Assembly (NCBI GenBank): GCA_964472565.1
Contig: CAYYNB010000020.1
Location: 1-50,710 of the forward strand
DNA length: 50,710 nucleotides
DNA from: DATAMF01 sp964472565
Lineage (GTDB): Bacteria; Chloroflexota; Anaerolineae; Aggregatilineales; Aggregatilineaceae
Direction of reading: 5' to 3'
The position numbers were made by a program, and so were the translations under genes. Positions 25,962 to 34,965 of the stretch are shown here, piece after piece. Position 1 is the stretch's first letter. Each line of letters opens with the position of its first letter. Under the pieces are notes generated by a model. That model was not told where the DNA came from. It saw only the letters and a program-made list of their open reading frames with translations, and did not search any database.

Positions 25962-27380
25962 TCACGCCCAGCCGAGCAGCCGCGCTACCGTCGCGGTGGT
26001 CAGTGTTACGAGGAAGGCCAGTGACAGCGGAAGGAGAGTCGCCACCGTCGTCCATTTGAGACTCTTCGTCTCATTATAGATCGTCAGGATCGTGGTGCTG
26101 CATGGGTTGTGCAGCAGGCTGAACAGCATCAGGTTGATCGCGGTGAGCGTCGTCCAGCCGCCCGCGTGCAGAATATCGCGCAGCACCGTATCCGAACTCG
26201 CATCGAACATCACCCCGGCCCCGCCGCCGACACCGATCATTTTTTCGGTCAGCACGGTCAGCATCAGGATGGTGGGGATGATGATCTCGTTGGCGGGAAT
26301 GGCGACGATATAGGCCAGCAGAATCACCCCGTTGAGGCCCAGCAGCCAGCCGAAGCCATCCAGCCCATCCACGAGATGTTCGCCCAGGCTTGCCCCGCTG
26401 AGATCGATGTTGCCCACCAGCCAGATGATCATCCCGGCGGGCAGCGACATGGTGACGGCGCGCCATAACACGATCAGGGTGCGGTCAATCATCGAGGTGT
26501 AGAGTGTCTGCATGATACGCGGCGGGCGGTAAGGCGGCAGGTCCAGGCTGAAGCCCGACGTTTCGCCCTTCAACACCGTGCGCGACAGCAGCGCCGACAC
26601 CAGGAACATCACCACAATGCCGATCAGCGCGATTCCGACCACCGCCGCCGCCGAGATGAATCCGGCCAGCGCCGCCGGAACCGATGAGCCGATGAAAATG
26701 GTAGCGACCATGATCAGCGTCGGCCAGCGCCCGTTACACACCGCGAAGTTGTTGGTGATGATCGCGATCAGGCGTTCGCGCGGGCTGTCGATCACACGGG
26801 TGGCGACGACACCCGCCGCGTTACAGCCGTAGCCCATCATCATCGAAAGCGCCTGCCGTCCGTGCGCGCCCGCCTTGTGGAACAGGCGATCCAGGTTGAA
26901 GGCCACGCGCGGCAGATACCCAAAATCTTCGAGCAGCGTGAACATCGGGAAGAAGATCGCCATCGGCGGCAGCATCACGCTGATCACCCAGGCCATCGAC
27001 AAATACCCGCCGTCGATCAGAATCCCGCTCAACCACCAGGGCAGATGCAGCGCGGCGGCTCCATCTTTCAGCGCCGGGTGGATCGTATCCACCAGCAGAT
27101 TCGCCAGCAGCGCCGACGGGACATTCGCGCCCTGAATCGTCAGCCAGAAGACCAGCGTGAACAGCAGGAACATGATCGGGAAGCCCCACACGCGGCTTGT
27201 CACCAGCCGGTCCAGCGTGCGATCCAGATCGAAGCGCGGGCGTTCGCCGGGGCGCGTCACCGCACGATCTGCGATCTGGGCGGCTTCAGTATACAGCGTC
27301 TCGACCAGCGGATCGTGCAGATCGGTGCCGAGATGGTCGCGCAGGGCGCGGGCGTTGAGAAGCAGATCGTTGGCGCTCAT
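25962..27380 (-). CDS. feoB: FeoB membrane permease half
   Basis: A 472-residue integral membrane protein equal to the transmembrane part of FeoB, the ferrous-iron importer. Gate and core motifs are visible: FPMFTLLEDFGYLPRVAFNLD, then MMGYGCNAAGVVATR and NNFAVCNGRWPTL. The last is a variant of the commoner CSARLP type. The GTPase half is a separate upstream gene, overlapping by 4 bp (ATGA). About ten membrane helices are expected. The 3' end recurs at 25092-25135. Confidence 0.9.
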   Translation of the reverse strand: MSANDLLLNARALRDHLGTDLHDPLVETLYTEAAQIADRAVTRPGERPRFDLDRTLDRLVTSRVWGFPIMFLLFTLVFWLTIQGANVPSALLANLLVDTIHPALKDGAAALHLPWWLSGILIDGGYLSMAWVISVMLPPMAIFFPMFTLLEDFGYLPRVAFNLDRLFHKAGAHGRQALSMMMGYGCNAAGVVATRVIDSPRERLIAIITNNFAVCNGRWPTLIMVATIFIGSSVPAALAGFISAAAVVGIALIGIVVMFLVSALLSRTVLKGETSGFSLDLPPYRPPRIMQTLYTSMIDRTLIVLWRAVTMSLPAGMIIWLVGNIDLSGASLGEHLVDGLDGFGWLLGLNGVILLAYIVAIPANEIIIPTILMLTVLTEKMIGVGGGAGVMFDASSDTVLRDILHAGGWTTLTAINLMLFSLLHNPCSTTILTIYNETKSLKWTTVATLLPLSLAFLVTLTTATVARLLGWA

Positions 27381-28210
27381 AGACTGCTCACCTGGATCAA
27401 GCGCTCACTTACCGACTGCGTGCGATCTCCTTTGGAGAGATCGCCCAGACTGCCATCGCGGATCGCCTGCTCAATCGAGGCGTCGCCATCCAGCAGCCGC
27501 AGCGCCACCCAGCGTCCATTCGGCAGGCCGGGGAACTGGTTTTCGAGTTGGGCGGCGAGTTCCAACACGGCGCGATCCAGAGCCGGATTCTGGGTGGACG
27601 AAATGCGGTGCGGGCGCGATTTGATTTCGCCGTGCGCCATATCGCTGATCACCTCGACCAGTTCGCGGATGCCTTCCTGGCGGCGGGCGACGGCGGGGAT
27701 CACCGGGACGCCGAGATCACGCGCCAAGCGCCGGGCATCGACCTGTAAGCCGTGCCGCTTTGCTTCGTCCATCAGATTCAGGCACACGACCGCCTGATCG
27801 GTGATCTCCAGCACTTGCAGCACCAGGTTCAGATTACGTTCCAGGCGGGTCGCATCGGCTACGATCACCGTCACGTCCGGCTGGCCGAACAGGATAAAGT
27901 CGCGTGCGATCTCTTCATCGACGCTGGTCGCCAGCAGCGAATACGTCCCCGGCAGATCGACCAGTTTGAAGCGTTTCTCGCCAAACTGGAACCCACCTTC
28001 GGCGCGGGCGACGGTTTTACCCGGCCAGTTGCCGGTATGCTGGCGGAGGCCGGTCAGGGCATTAAACACGGTGCTTTTGCCCGTGTTGGGGTTGCCCGCC
28101 AGCGCGATCACATAATCCCACTGATCCATCTTGACGCCGAGGCGTTCCAGATGGCGGTTCATGGGGCAGGTGTTACAGGCAGACGCAAGGGGTGTGACGT
28201 TGGTTTCCAT
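27377..28210 (-). CDS. feoB: FeoB GTPase half
   Basis: A 277-residue G protein equal to the N-terminal cytoplasmic part of FeoB. It has G1 GNPNTGKST (39-47), G2 T66 (PGKTV), G3 DLPG (85-88) and G4 NLMD (145-148). A CNTC motif stands at residues 12-15. It ends where the permease gene begins, with a 4-bp overlap, so FeoB is made as two chains. It follows feoA by 5 bp; the Shine-Dalgarno (GGAG) lies within the feoA stop region. Confidence 0.9.
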   Translation of the reverse strand: METNVTPLASACNTCPMNRHLERLGVKMDQWDYVIALAGNPNTGKSTVFNALTGLRQHTGNWPGKTVARAEGGFQFGEKRFKLVDLPGTYSLLATSVDEEIARDFILFGQPDVTVIVADATRLERNLNLVLQVLEITDQAVVCLNLMDEAKRHGLQVDARRLARDLGVPVIPAVARRQEGIRELVEVISDMAHGEIKSRPHRISSTQNPALDRAVLELAAQLENQFPGLPNGRWVALRLLDGDASIEQAIRDGSLGDLSKGDRTQSVSERLIQVSSL

Positions 28211-28215
28211 ACTCG

Positions 28216-28455
28216 TTACTCCGATATGAGAATTTCGCGGGCCTGATCCGTGCGCAGCGCGCCCAGCGCGCCCCGCACCCGGTATGCGATGGGATCGCCC
28301 AGCGGACTGTTAAATTCAGCCGTCACCACCGTGCCGGGGACCAGCCCCAGGTCCATCAGGCGGCGGCGGTTGGGGCCGCTGCTGTGAAGCTGCACGACGG
28401 TTGCGGTTTGTCCAGGTTTCAGATCGGCCAGCGTTGCTTGGGTCATTGGGTTCAT
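28216..28455 (-). CDS. feoA: FeoA, SH3-like ferrous-iron transport protein
   Basis: A protein of about 79 residues with the FeoA fold: LADLKPGQTATVVQL, RRRLMDLGLVPGTVV, then PIAYRVRGALGALRTDQAREI. It assists FeoB. It is the first gene of a three-gene operon. The start is uncertain (GTG 28461, ATG 28455 or ATG 28446), since none has a clear Shine-Dalgarno; the homologues' N termini make 28446 also credible. The promoter lies directly upstream. Confidence 0.88.
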   Translation of the reverse strand: MNPMTQATLADLKPGQTATVVQLHSSGPNRRRLMDLGLVPGTVVTAEFNSPLGDPIAYRVRGALGALRTDQAREILISE

Positions 28456-28481
28456 TGTCACGATTTTCGCTAGAGAAATAG

Positions 28482-28501
28482 AATTTACGTTACTGTAAAT
28501 T
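28482..28501. promoter_or_regulatory. AATTTAC-N6-GTAAATT palindrome
   Basis: Perfect 7-bp arms, 28482-28488 and 28495-28501, overlap the -10 and likely transcription start of feoA. It may be a second operator or a 5' hairpin. Confidence 0.4.
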
Positions 28502-28527
28502 TTATTTTAGGCAAGCCGAAATGTCAA
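28499..28527 (-). promoter_or_regulatory. feoAB promoter with DtxR-like box in the spacer
   Basis: On the minus strand TTGACA (28527-28522) and TAAAAT (28504-28499) are 17 nt apart. The spacer 28521-28505 is TTTCGGCTTGCCTAAAA, close to the DtxR-type palindrome TTAGGCNNGCCTAA with one mismatch in a half-site. A metal-loaded repressor there would block RNA polymerase. Confidence 0.6.
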
Positions 28528-28631
28528 CTAACAAATACCTAAAAAATAATTTAGCCGTTTCCGGTCGTATGGAAACAGGTCAAGACGCGCTAAACTGAAT
28601 GTCCATAACAATTACCTGAAGGAGGCTGGTT

Positions 28632-29972
28632 ATGTATATCCCCTTGTCTGATAAATTAAAACTGCGTGCCGAACACAAAACCGTGTTAAAGAATCTGGTA
28701 ATCGATGCTCACCAACCGGGCACTCTGCTCCACGACTTTGAAGCGCTGCTCCATTTCTTCCGCGAACGGGAACGAACGCTCACCGCCGCCTGCCAACTCC
28801 CGCTGCGGATACTCTCCGACATCAATGAACGACTGGCGAACCCGGTTCAACTCGCCCTAAAACGCCCTCAGCAAAAATCGTATCCTCCTATTCACGGGTT
28901 ATATCTGCTGCTGCGCGCATCAGGCTTAACCTATGTGGACAACCGCCGCGCCAAACCTACCCTGATCATCGATCCTGCCGTCTACCAGTCGTGGATCGGC
29001 TTGAATCCCACTGAACAGTATGGGACCCTGCTTGAAGCGTGGCTGCTGCGCGGCAAGCCGGAAATTCTGAACGAACGGGGAAGCAGCCTGTGGATCATTC
29101 CCGATAATTTCACCCATATCGTCTGGTTCTATACGCATATTCCCCCGGAGGGACTGGTCGTGGCGGGGAACCGGGAGGTCGAATCCAATCTGCTGTATAG
29201 TCCGGGATGGTACAATCTTGGATTGATGGCTTTGTTCGGCCTGATCGACATCCAAACGGGCACGCCTGAACCGGGTCAGGGTTGGCGGATCGAACGCATT
29301 TCGCGAACGCCCATCGGTGACGCGCTGCTGGCCCTGCTCTACAGTGAATTTTTTGAAGCATCCGAACTCTTTTTTGAACTTGAAGATCAGGGCCGCGTCC
29401 CATCTGGCCTTTTCCAGCCGCTGCTCCAACCCTATAAACCCACCTGGAAAAACAATCTGGCGATCCCGGAATGGGCCTTTCGAGCGGGTGAGTATCGCTT
29501 TAAGGTCGCGCTGGGACCGTTCTGGAGCCGGATTGCCATCGGGGGTGAATCTCTCCTGGATTCGCTGTCAGCTTTAATCCTCAATGCGGTGCAGTTTGAT
29601 CAGGATCATCTCTACCAGTTCAGCTTCTCGACCCGTTTTGGATTTACACAAAACGTGAACCATCCGGCGTTAGAAGAAGCACCCTTCACCGATGAAACCC
29701 GCGTCGGGGACCTGCCGCTGCGGGTTGGACAGTCCATGATCTACCTCTACGATTTTGGCGATCAATGGGAATTCGATGTCACGCTGGAAGCCGTCGATCC
29801 GGCCCAGCCCAACGCGCGGCCCCGTGTCCTGGAAACACACGGCGAGCCGCCCGAACAATATCCAGGAAGCGAAGACGGAGCCTTTCTGATGCTGGATGGC
29901 GACTCGCTGGTCTGGTTCGATGGCTACGACATGAACGAGGATTTCGACGAGGAAGAAGATTCCGAAGAATAG
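28632..29972 (+). CDS. Plasmid pRiA4b ORF3-like domain protein
   Basis: A 446-residue protein. The N-terminal part (1-280) is unrecognised, all alpha/beta and without membrane helices. The C-terminal domain (about 285-435) matches the pRiA4b ORF3-like family (PF07929), with DHLYQFSF, VGQSMIYLYDFGDQWEFDVTLE and YPGSEDG. The tail is strongly acidic. GAAGGAGG precedes the ATG. The function of this family is not established; it is sometimes found next to insertion sequences, but no transposase is visible here. Confidence 0.75.
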   Translation: MYIPLSDKLKLRAEHKTVLKNLVIDAHQPGTLLHDFEALLHFFRERERTLTAACQLPLRILSDINERLANPVQLALKRPQQKSYPPIHGLYLLLRASGLTYVDNRRAKPTLIIDPAVYQSWIGLNPTEQYGTLLEAWLLRGKPEILNERGSSLWIIPDNFTHIVWFYTHIPPEGLVVAGNREVESNLLYSPGWYNLGLMALFGLIDIQTGTPEPGQGWRIERISRTPIGDALLALLYSEFFEASELFFELEDQGRVPSGLFQPLLQPYKPTWKNNLAIPEWAFRAGEYRFKVALGPFWSRIAIGGESLLDSLSALILNAVQFDQDHLYQFSFSTRFGFTQNVNHPALEEAPFTDETRVGDLPLRVGQSMIYLYDFGDQWEFDVTLEAVDPAQPNARPRVLETHGEPPEQYPGSEDGAFLMLDGDSLVWFDGYDMNEDFDEEEDSEE

Positions 29973-30034
29973 TCTGGACGGCGGATAATGAGCCGTGTTA
30001 TAATACGCCATCGTACTATTTTAAAGAGGATGCG

Positions 30035-30649
30035 ATGAACAGCGATGCACCCAAATGGGGCAAGCCCCCACCTGAAATTCGCGAACTGATGTCCGAACTC
30101 TACCACGTCGAGAACCTGCACGCCTTTGAACTCTTCCGCACACTCAAAGGCTGCTCACGGCTGCTGGAAGATTTGCGCCCCGATTATCGCCGGGGCGATG
30201 CGCCCTCATCCGCGCGGGTGCGGCTGCTGATGCACCTGCTGATCCATCACCGGATGGGCCGGACTGAAGGCTTGCAGCCCAGCGAACTTTCGGAACATCT
30301 GCGTGTCAGCCGCAATACGGTGAGTTCGCTGTTAAACGCGCTGGAAGAACAGGGCTACATCGAACGCCGCATCCATCCTACGGATCGCCGCCAGATGCTG
30401 GTGCGCATTACACCGGATGGTGAAGCGCTGCTGCGCGCCCATGCGCCCGAATTTGGCGCGTATCTGGTCGAATTGTTTTCGGCGCTGACCGAGGACGAGC
30501 AAAACACGCTGATGGTCCTGCTTACGAAACTGCTTCACAGCTTTATTGAGCGGGCCATCGAACAGGGGATAGCACACCTACCGCTACCAGAAAAAGAAGG
30601 AGAACCCATTGCAACCCAACCGCAACAAAATGAACCGCCAGGGTTTTAA
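30035..30649 (+). CDS. MarR-family transcriptional regulator
   Basis: A 204-residue winged-helix regulator. The recognition part is LQPSELSEHLRVSRNTVSSLL (about 80-100), with the wing IERRIHPTDRRQMLVRI following. AAAGAGG precedes the start. It overlaps the downstream ABC exporter gene by 41 bp, so it likely controls that operon, as known for MarR proteins beside drug exporters. Confidence 0.88.
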   Translation: MNSDAPKWGKPPPEIRELMSELYHVENLHAFELFRTLKGCSRLLEDLRPDYRRGDAPSSARVRLLMHLLIHHRMGRTEGLQPSELSEHLRVSRNTVSSLLNALEEQGYIERRIHPTDRRQMLVRITPDGEALLRAHAPEFGAYLVELFSALTEDEQNTLMVLLTKLLHSFIERAIEQGIAHLPLPEKEGEPIATQPQQNEPPGF

Positions 30650-32501
30650 AGACCTCCGGCGGGCGCTGCACTACCTGGGCCACTACCGCCGGATCGCCCT
30701 CTATGCCTATCTGGGGTTGTTTGTGGCTACCGGCGCGCAGTTGATGGTGCCCTGGCTGCTGCGCAACATCATCGATCACATCACAACGGGCACCGTTGCC
30801 CAGGCTGTGTTGGGCCTTCCGGCACAGGTTCAGACTCAAGTCGCCGCCCACCAGGGCACGACCCTCGCCCAGCTTCAATCCGACGCCGACGGGGCCGAAC
30901 AAGCGATCATCGCTGCCTCGATTGCGATCATCGGCTTTGCCATTGCGCGCGGCCTGTTTTCGTTCGTCCAGGGCTACATGGGTGAAAAGCTGTCGCAGAG
31001 CATCGCCTTTGACCTGCGTAATGAACTCTTCGCCAAAATTCAACGCCTCTCGTTTAGCTACCACGACCAGAACCAGACCGGCCAGTTGATGATCCGCGCT
31101 ACGGATGACGTGGAAAAAGTACGCATGTTCATCGGGCAGGGGTTGCTGCTGGGGCTGGGCGCGATTGTGCAGTTGGTCGGCACCCTGCTCATTCTGTTTA
31201 CATCCAACGTCAAACTGACGTTGGTTGCTTTGCCGGTGGTGCCGCTGGCCGTTATCCTGTTTGCGATGTTCGGCGCGCTGTCGCAGGGACTGTTTATGAA
31301 CTTGCAGATTCGGTTTTCAAAAATGAACACCATCCTGCAAGAAAATCTGGCCGGGATCCGCGTGGTGAAAGCCTTTGTGCGCGAGCCGCAGGAACAAAAA
31401 CGCTTCGCCGTCGCCAACGATGAGGTGCTGGCCTCGAACCTGAATCTCAGCCGTGTCTTTGCGTTTATCTTCCCGCTGATGTTTCTAATCGCCAACCTGG
31501 GGCAGGCCGCCGTGCTGTATGCGGGCGGCTTCCAGATTGTCGATGGCGATCTGACGCTCGGTGAGTGGCAGCAGTTCAGCCTGTACCTGGTGTATGTTTT
31601 CATGCCGCTGGGCAATTTCGGCATGATCATCTCGCTCATGTCGCAGGCGTCCGCCTCGGCCACCCGCGTCTTTGAAATTCTGGACGCCAAAAACGAAGTC
31701 GATAACAAGCCCGGCGCGCCGGAACTCAACAGCGTTCAGGGCAGCGTGACGTTTGATAATGTGTCGTTCCGCTATTTCAAAAGCGGCGATTATGTGCTGA
31801 AAGATGTCTCGTTTGAGGCGCTGCCCGGTCAGACGGTTGCCCTGTTGGGTGCAACCGGCAGCGGCAAAACGACGATCATCAACCTGCTGCCCCGCTTTTA
31901 TGATGCCAGCGAAGGCGCGGTGCTGATCGATGGGCGCGACGTGCGCGACGTGACGCTGAACAGCCTGCGCAGCCAGATCGGAATCGTGCTGCAAGAAACG
32001 ACGCTGTTCACCGGATCGATCCGCGATAACATCGCCTTTGGCCGCCCCGATGCCACCCTGGATGAAGTGATCGCGGCGGCGACAGCGGCAGCGGCTCACG
32101 ACTTCATTATGAGCTTCCCGCAGGGTTACGATACCCCGGTGGGCGAGCGCGGCACGACCTTAAGCGGGGGGCAAAAACAGCGCGTCGCCATTGCCCGCGC
32201 CCTGCTGCTCAACCCCAAGCTGCTTATTCTGGACGACTCGACCAGCAGTGTCGATCTGGCGACGGAATACCAGATTCAAAAGGCGCTCGATCACCTGATG
32301 GAAGGGCGCACCAGTTTTGTGATCGCCCAGCGTATCAGCACGGTGGTCAACGCCGATCTGATCCTGATTATGGACAAAGGGCGCATTGTTGCACGCGGCA
32401 CCCACGAGGAACTGATGGAAGCAAGCCCCATTTATGTCGAAATTTACAACTCCCAACTGGTCGAAGATGTGCAGTTGGATGAAACGGAGGTGCTGCCATG
32501 A
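30609..32501 (+). CDS. ABC exporter half with degenerate ATPase site
   Basis: A 630-residue fused membrane/ATPase half-transporter. Membrane domain about 25-350; Walker A GATGSGKT (414-421); LSGGQ (518-522). Walker B ends in D543 (LDDS) where Glu is usual, and the H-loop His is Q574 (IAQRIS). These changes are typical of the degenerate half of heterodimeric exporters such as TM287/288 and BmrC/D. TTG at 30609 is the likely start, with AAGGAG 7 nt upstream. It overlaps the next gene by 4 bp. Confidence 0.85.
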   Translation: MQPNRNKMNRQGFKDLRRALHYLGHYRRIALYAYLGLFVATGAQLMVPWLLRNIIDHITTGTVAQAVLGLPAQVQTQVAAHQGTTLAQLQSDADGAEQAIIAASIAIIGFAIARGLFSFVQGYMGEKLSQSIAFDLRNELFAKIQRLSFSYHDQNQTGQLMIRATDDVEKVRMFIGQGLLLGLGAIVQLVGTLLILFTSNVKLTLVALPVVPLAVILFAMFGALSQGLFMNLQIRFSKMNTILQENLAGIRVVKAFVREPQEQKRFAVANDEVLASNLNLSRVFAFIFPLMFLIANLGQAAVLYAGGFQIVDGDLTLGEWQQFSLYLVYVFMPLGNFGMIISLMSQASASATRVFEILDAKNEVDNKPGAPELNSVQGSVTFDNVSFRYFKSGDYVLKDVSFEALPGQTVALLGATGSGKTTIINLLPRFYDASEGAVLIDGRDVRDVTLNSLRSQIGIVLQETTLFTGSIRDNIAFGRPDATLDEVIAAATAAAAHDFIMSFPQGYDTPVGERGTTLSGGQKQRVAIARALLLNPKLLILDDSTSSVDLATEYQIQKALDHLMEGRTSFVIAQRISTVVNADLILIMDKGRIVARGTHEELMEASPIYVEIYNSQLVEDVQLDETEVLP

Positions 32502-34450
32502 TGCGCGGATCGCACCATATGCTCGAAGCCGAAACGCGCAAGCCCAAAAGCACCTGGACCACCATCCGGCGTTTGTGGACCTGGTTCCGCGGCTACCGGA
32601 TTCTGCTGGCGTTGGTGGTGTTGTTTGCGGGCTTCGCGGCCTGGACCAACGTCAAAACGCCCGATCTGGTCGGGCAGAGTGTCGATTGTTATGTGACGCC
32701 CTACCTCCAGCGTGATCTGGGGGGAATGCAGAGCATGACGCAGGCCGGGGAAGACAACTGCTGGTACACCGACGATACCAACCTGAACCGCTCTGAAACG
32801 CTGTCCGGCTTCGGCGGGATCATCCTGCTGCTGGTCGCGCTGTTTATCGGCGGCGCGCTGGCAACCGGCTTGCAGTTCTACACCATCCGCCGCGCCGGGC
32901 TGAACGTGCTGCGCGATCTGCGCCAGGAGATTTTTGACCATGCGCACCGTCTCTCGTTGGGCTTCTACACGCGCAACGAGGCCGGCGACATCATGAGCCG
33001 CCTGACCAACGATATGGAAACCTTGCAGCAGGCGGTCAGTTTTGCGCTGGTGCAGGTGGTGCGTGGTTTTCTGATGCTGGCCTGGCTGATCTATGCCATG
33101 CTGAGCCGCAGTGTCCCCTTCGCGCTGATCAGCATGATCACGATGCCGTTTATGATCGTGACCACCGTCTGGTTTTCGCGGCAGGCGCGCAAAGCCTATC
33201 GCAAAGCGCGTAAGGAAATTGGCGATGTGAACGCCAACCTGGAAGAGAATATCGCCGGAGTGCGCGAAGCCCAGGCTTTTACCCGCGAAGACGAAAATAT
33301 CGCCCGTTTCCGCGAAAGCAACGCTGCCAACCGTGACGCCAATGTGCGCGCCGTCGCCTTCACCAGCGCGCTGGCTCCCGCCCTCGAAGCGATGGGTTAT
33401 GTCGGCATCGTAATCGTGGCCGGTCTGGGCGGTATTCTGATGCTGCGCGAACAGGATTTGTTCGGCAGTGTGATCTCGCTGGGGCTGGTCATCACATTTA
33501 TCTCCTATGTCCAGCAGTTCAACTTCCCGATCCAGATGATCGCCACGCTCTGGACCAACATCCAGAACGCGATTGCGGGCGCGGAACGGATCTTCGAATT
33601 TCTGGACGAAGTGCCCGAAGTGCAGGACAAACCCGGCGCGATCACCATGCCGCCGATTGAAGGCCGCGTCGAATTTCGGAATGTGCGGATGAGCTACAAA
33701 GAAGATGAACCTGTGCTGTGCGGGGTCAATCTGACCGCCGAACCGGGCCAGACGATTGCTATTGTCGGGCCGACGGGCGCGGGCAAAACCTCGATCATCA
33801 ACCTGATCCCGCGCTTCTGGGATGTGACAGAGGGCGCGGTGCTGATCGATGGGCACGACGTGCGCGACGTGACGCAGGCCAGCCTGCGCAGCCAGATCGG
33901 ACTCGTGTTGCAGGATACCTTCCTGTTCAGCGACACGGTGATGAACAACATCCGCTATGGGCGGATCGACGCCAGCGACGACGACGTGATCGCAGCGGCG
34001 AAGTTAGCCCGCGCCCACGACTTCATCCAGGCGCTGCCGGATGGCTATAATACGATACTGGGTGAGCGCGGCAGCGGTCTGAGCCAGGGCCAGCGCCAAC
34101 TGCTCTCGATTGCCCGCGCAGCACTGGCGAATCCGCGCCTGCTCATTCTGGACGAAGCGACCAGCAGCGTCGATACGCGCACGGAACGCCTGATCCAGAA
34201 GGCGCTCGAAGAACTGCTCAAGGGGCGCACCAGTTTTGTGATCGCGCACCGTCTGAGCACGATCCGCAACGCCGATCAGGTGTTTGTGATCGCGGACGGG
34301 GAGATCATCGAACAGGGCAAACACACGGAACTGCTCGAAAAGAAGGGCTTCTATCACGACCTGTATATGAGCCAGTTCCGCCGCGATGTGCCGGAGCCAT
34401 CCTCAAATGGCAAGGGCGACAAGGAAGCGATTCCGGCTACCGGGAAATAA
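32498..34450 (+). CDS. ABC exporter half with canonical ATPase site
   Basis: A 650-residue half-transporter, partner of the previous gene. Walker A GPTGAGKT (424-431); signature LSQGQ (528-532) in place of LSGGQ; catalytic D552-E553; H584. LSQGQ with a canonical Glu/His is the complementary half of TM288-like exporters, so the two chains form one consensus and one degenerate site. An N-terminal extension is followed by a membrane domain with a roughly 45-residue outside loop (about 62-105). The substrate is unknown; MarR control suggests drugs or lipids. Confidence 0.9.
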   Translation: MMRGSHHMLEAETRKPKSTWTTIRRLWTWFRGYRILLALVVLFAGFAAWTNVKTPDLVGQSVDCYVTPYLQRDLGGMQSMTQAGEDNCWYTDDTNLNRSETLSGFGGIILLLVALFIGGALATGLQFYTIRRAGLNVLRDLRQEIFDHAHRLSLGFYTRNEAGDIMSRLTNDMETLQQAVSFALVQVVRGFLMLAWLIYAMLSRSVPFALISMITMPFMIVTTVWFSRQARKAYRKARKEIGDVNANLEENIAGVREAQAFTREDENIARFRESNAANRDANVRAVAFTSALAPALEAMGYVGIVIVAGLGGILMLREQDLFGSVISLGLVITFISYVQQFNFPIQMIATLWTNIQNAIAGAERIFEFLDEVPEVQDKPGAITMPPIEGRVEFRNVRMSYKEDEPVLCGVNLTAEPGQTIAIVGPTGAGKTSIINLIPRFWDVTEGAVLIDGHDVRDVTQASLRSQIGLVLQDTFLFSDTVMNNIRYGRIDASDDDVIAAAKLARAHDFIQALPDGYNTILGERGSGLSQGQRQLLSIARAALANPRLLILDEATSSVDTRTERLIQKALEELLKGRTSFVIAHRLSTIRNADQVFVIADGEIIEQGKHTELLEKKGFYHDLYMSQFRRDVPEPSSNGKGDKEAIPATGK

Positions 34451-34457
34451 AACAATA

Positions 34458-34494
34458 CCCCCTCTCCAATGCGTTTGAAGAGGGGGGGCTTTTT
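34458..34494 (+). terminator. Rho-independent terminator of the ABC operon
   Basis: CCCCCTCT and AGAGGGGG pair around 13 nt and are followed shortly by CTTTTT. Confidence 0.8.
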
Positions 34495-34909
34495 ACATCG
34501 GGGTATCAGCAACCTTCATGATACGGAGAAACCATGCGCGGCGGTGGCCCATCTCTTTGATGAGATTAACCCCGATCCTTTTGGTTATATCATCAAACCG
34601 GCCCAGCCTGTCCTTTTCCTCTTCGGTCAGTTCATCGGCATGCACCAAGTGGATTTCGGTGATCATCACACGAACAGTGATCATCCGATCCCCGATTTCG
34701 TGGATGATCATCACTTTTCCAGGCGTACTGTTGCCTTCCGATTGCATCCAGTGATAAACCTCATGCACGGATTCACCGGGTTGCAGCTCATCAAGCGCGT
34801 GCCAGGCATCATCGGCAGTTTGTCGATAACAATCGTGGGTTGTAGCGGGAGCCAATACCGCTGTTACCTCCCCGGTCAGAATCTTATCTACCCCAAAACT
34901 AACTGGCAT
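34493..34909 (-). CDS. ASCH/PUA-like small protein
   Basis: A 138-residue protein whose layout (DKILTGEVTAVL at the start, KVMIIHEIGDRMITVRVMIT in the middle, VHADELTEEEKDR following) resembles ASCH/PUA-like RNA-binding domains. It is not certain. AAAGGAG precedes the ATG. The end is convergent with the ABC operon terminator. Confidence 0.5.
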   Translation of the reverse strand: MPVSFGVDKILTGEVTAVLAPATTHDCYRQTADDAWHALDELQPGESVHEVYHWMQSEGNSTPGKVMIIHEIGDRMITVRVMITEIHLVHADELTEEEKDRLGRFDDITKRIGVNLIKEMGHRRAWFLRIMKVADTPM

Positions 34910-34965
34910 GATTCGCTCCTTTCAGTCATGGCGCATCTACTATACACAGGCCATTTCTGAAAGAC

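Noticed and set aside
26862..27797. Rightward frame of 311 codons
   Set aside because: Antisense across both feoB genes, rich in Arg and Gln, without a Shine-Dalgarno.
32444..33856. Leftward frame of 470 codons
   Set aside because: Antisense to the second ABC exporter gene, whose motifs are complete.
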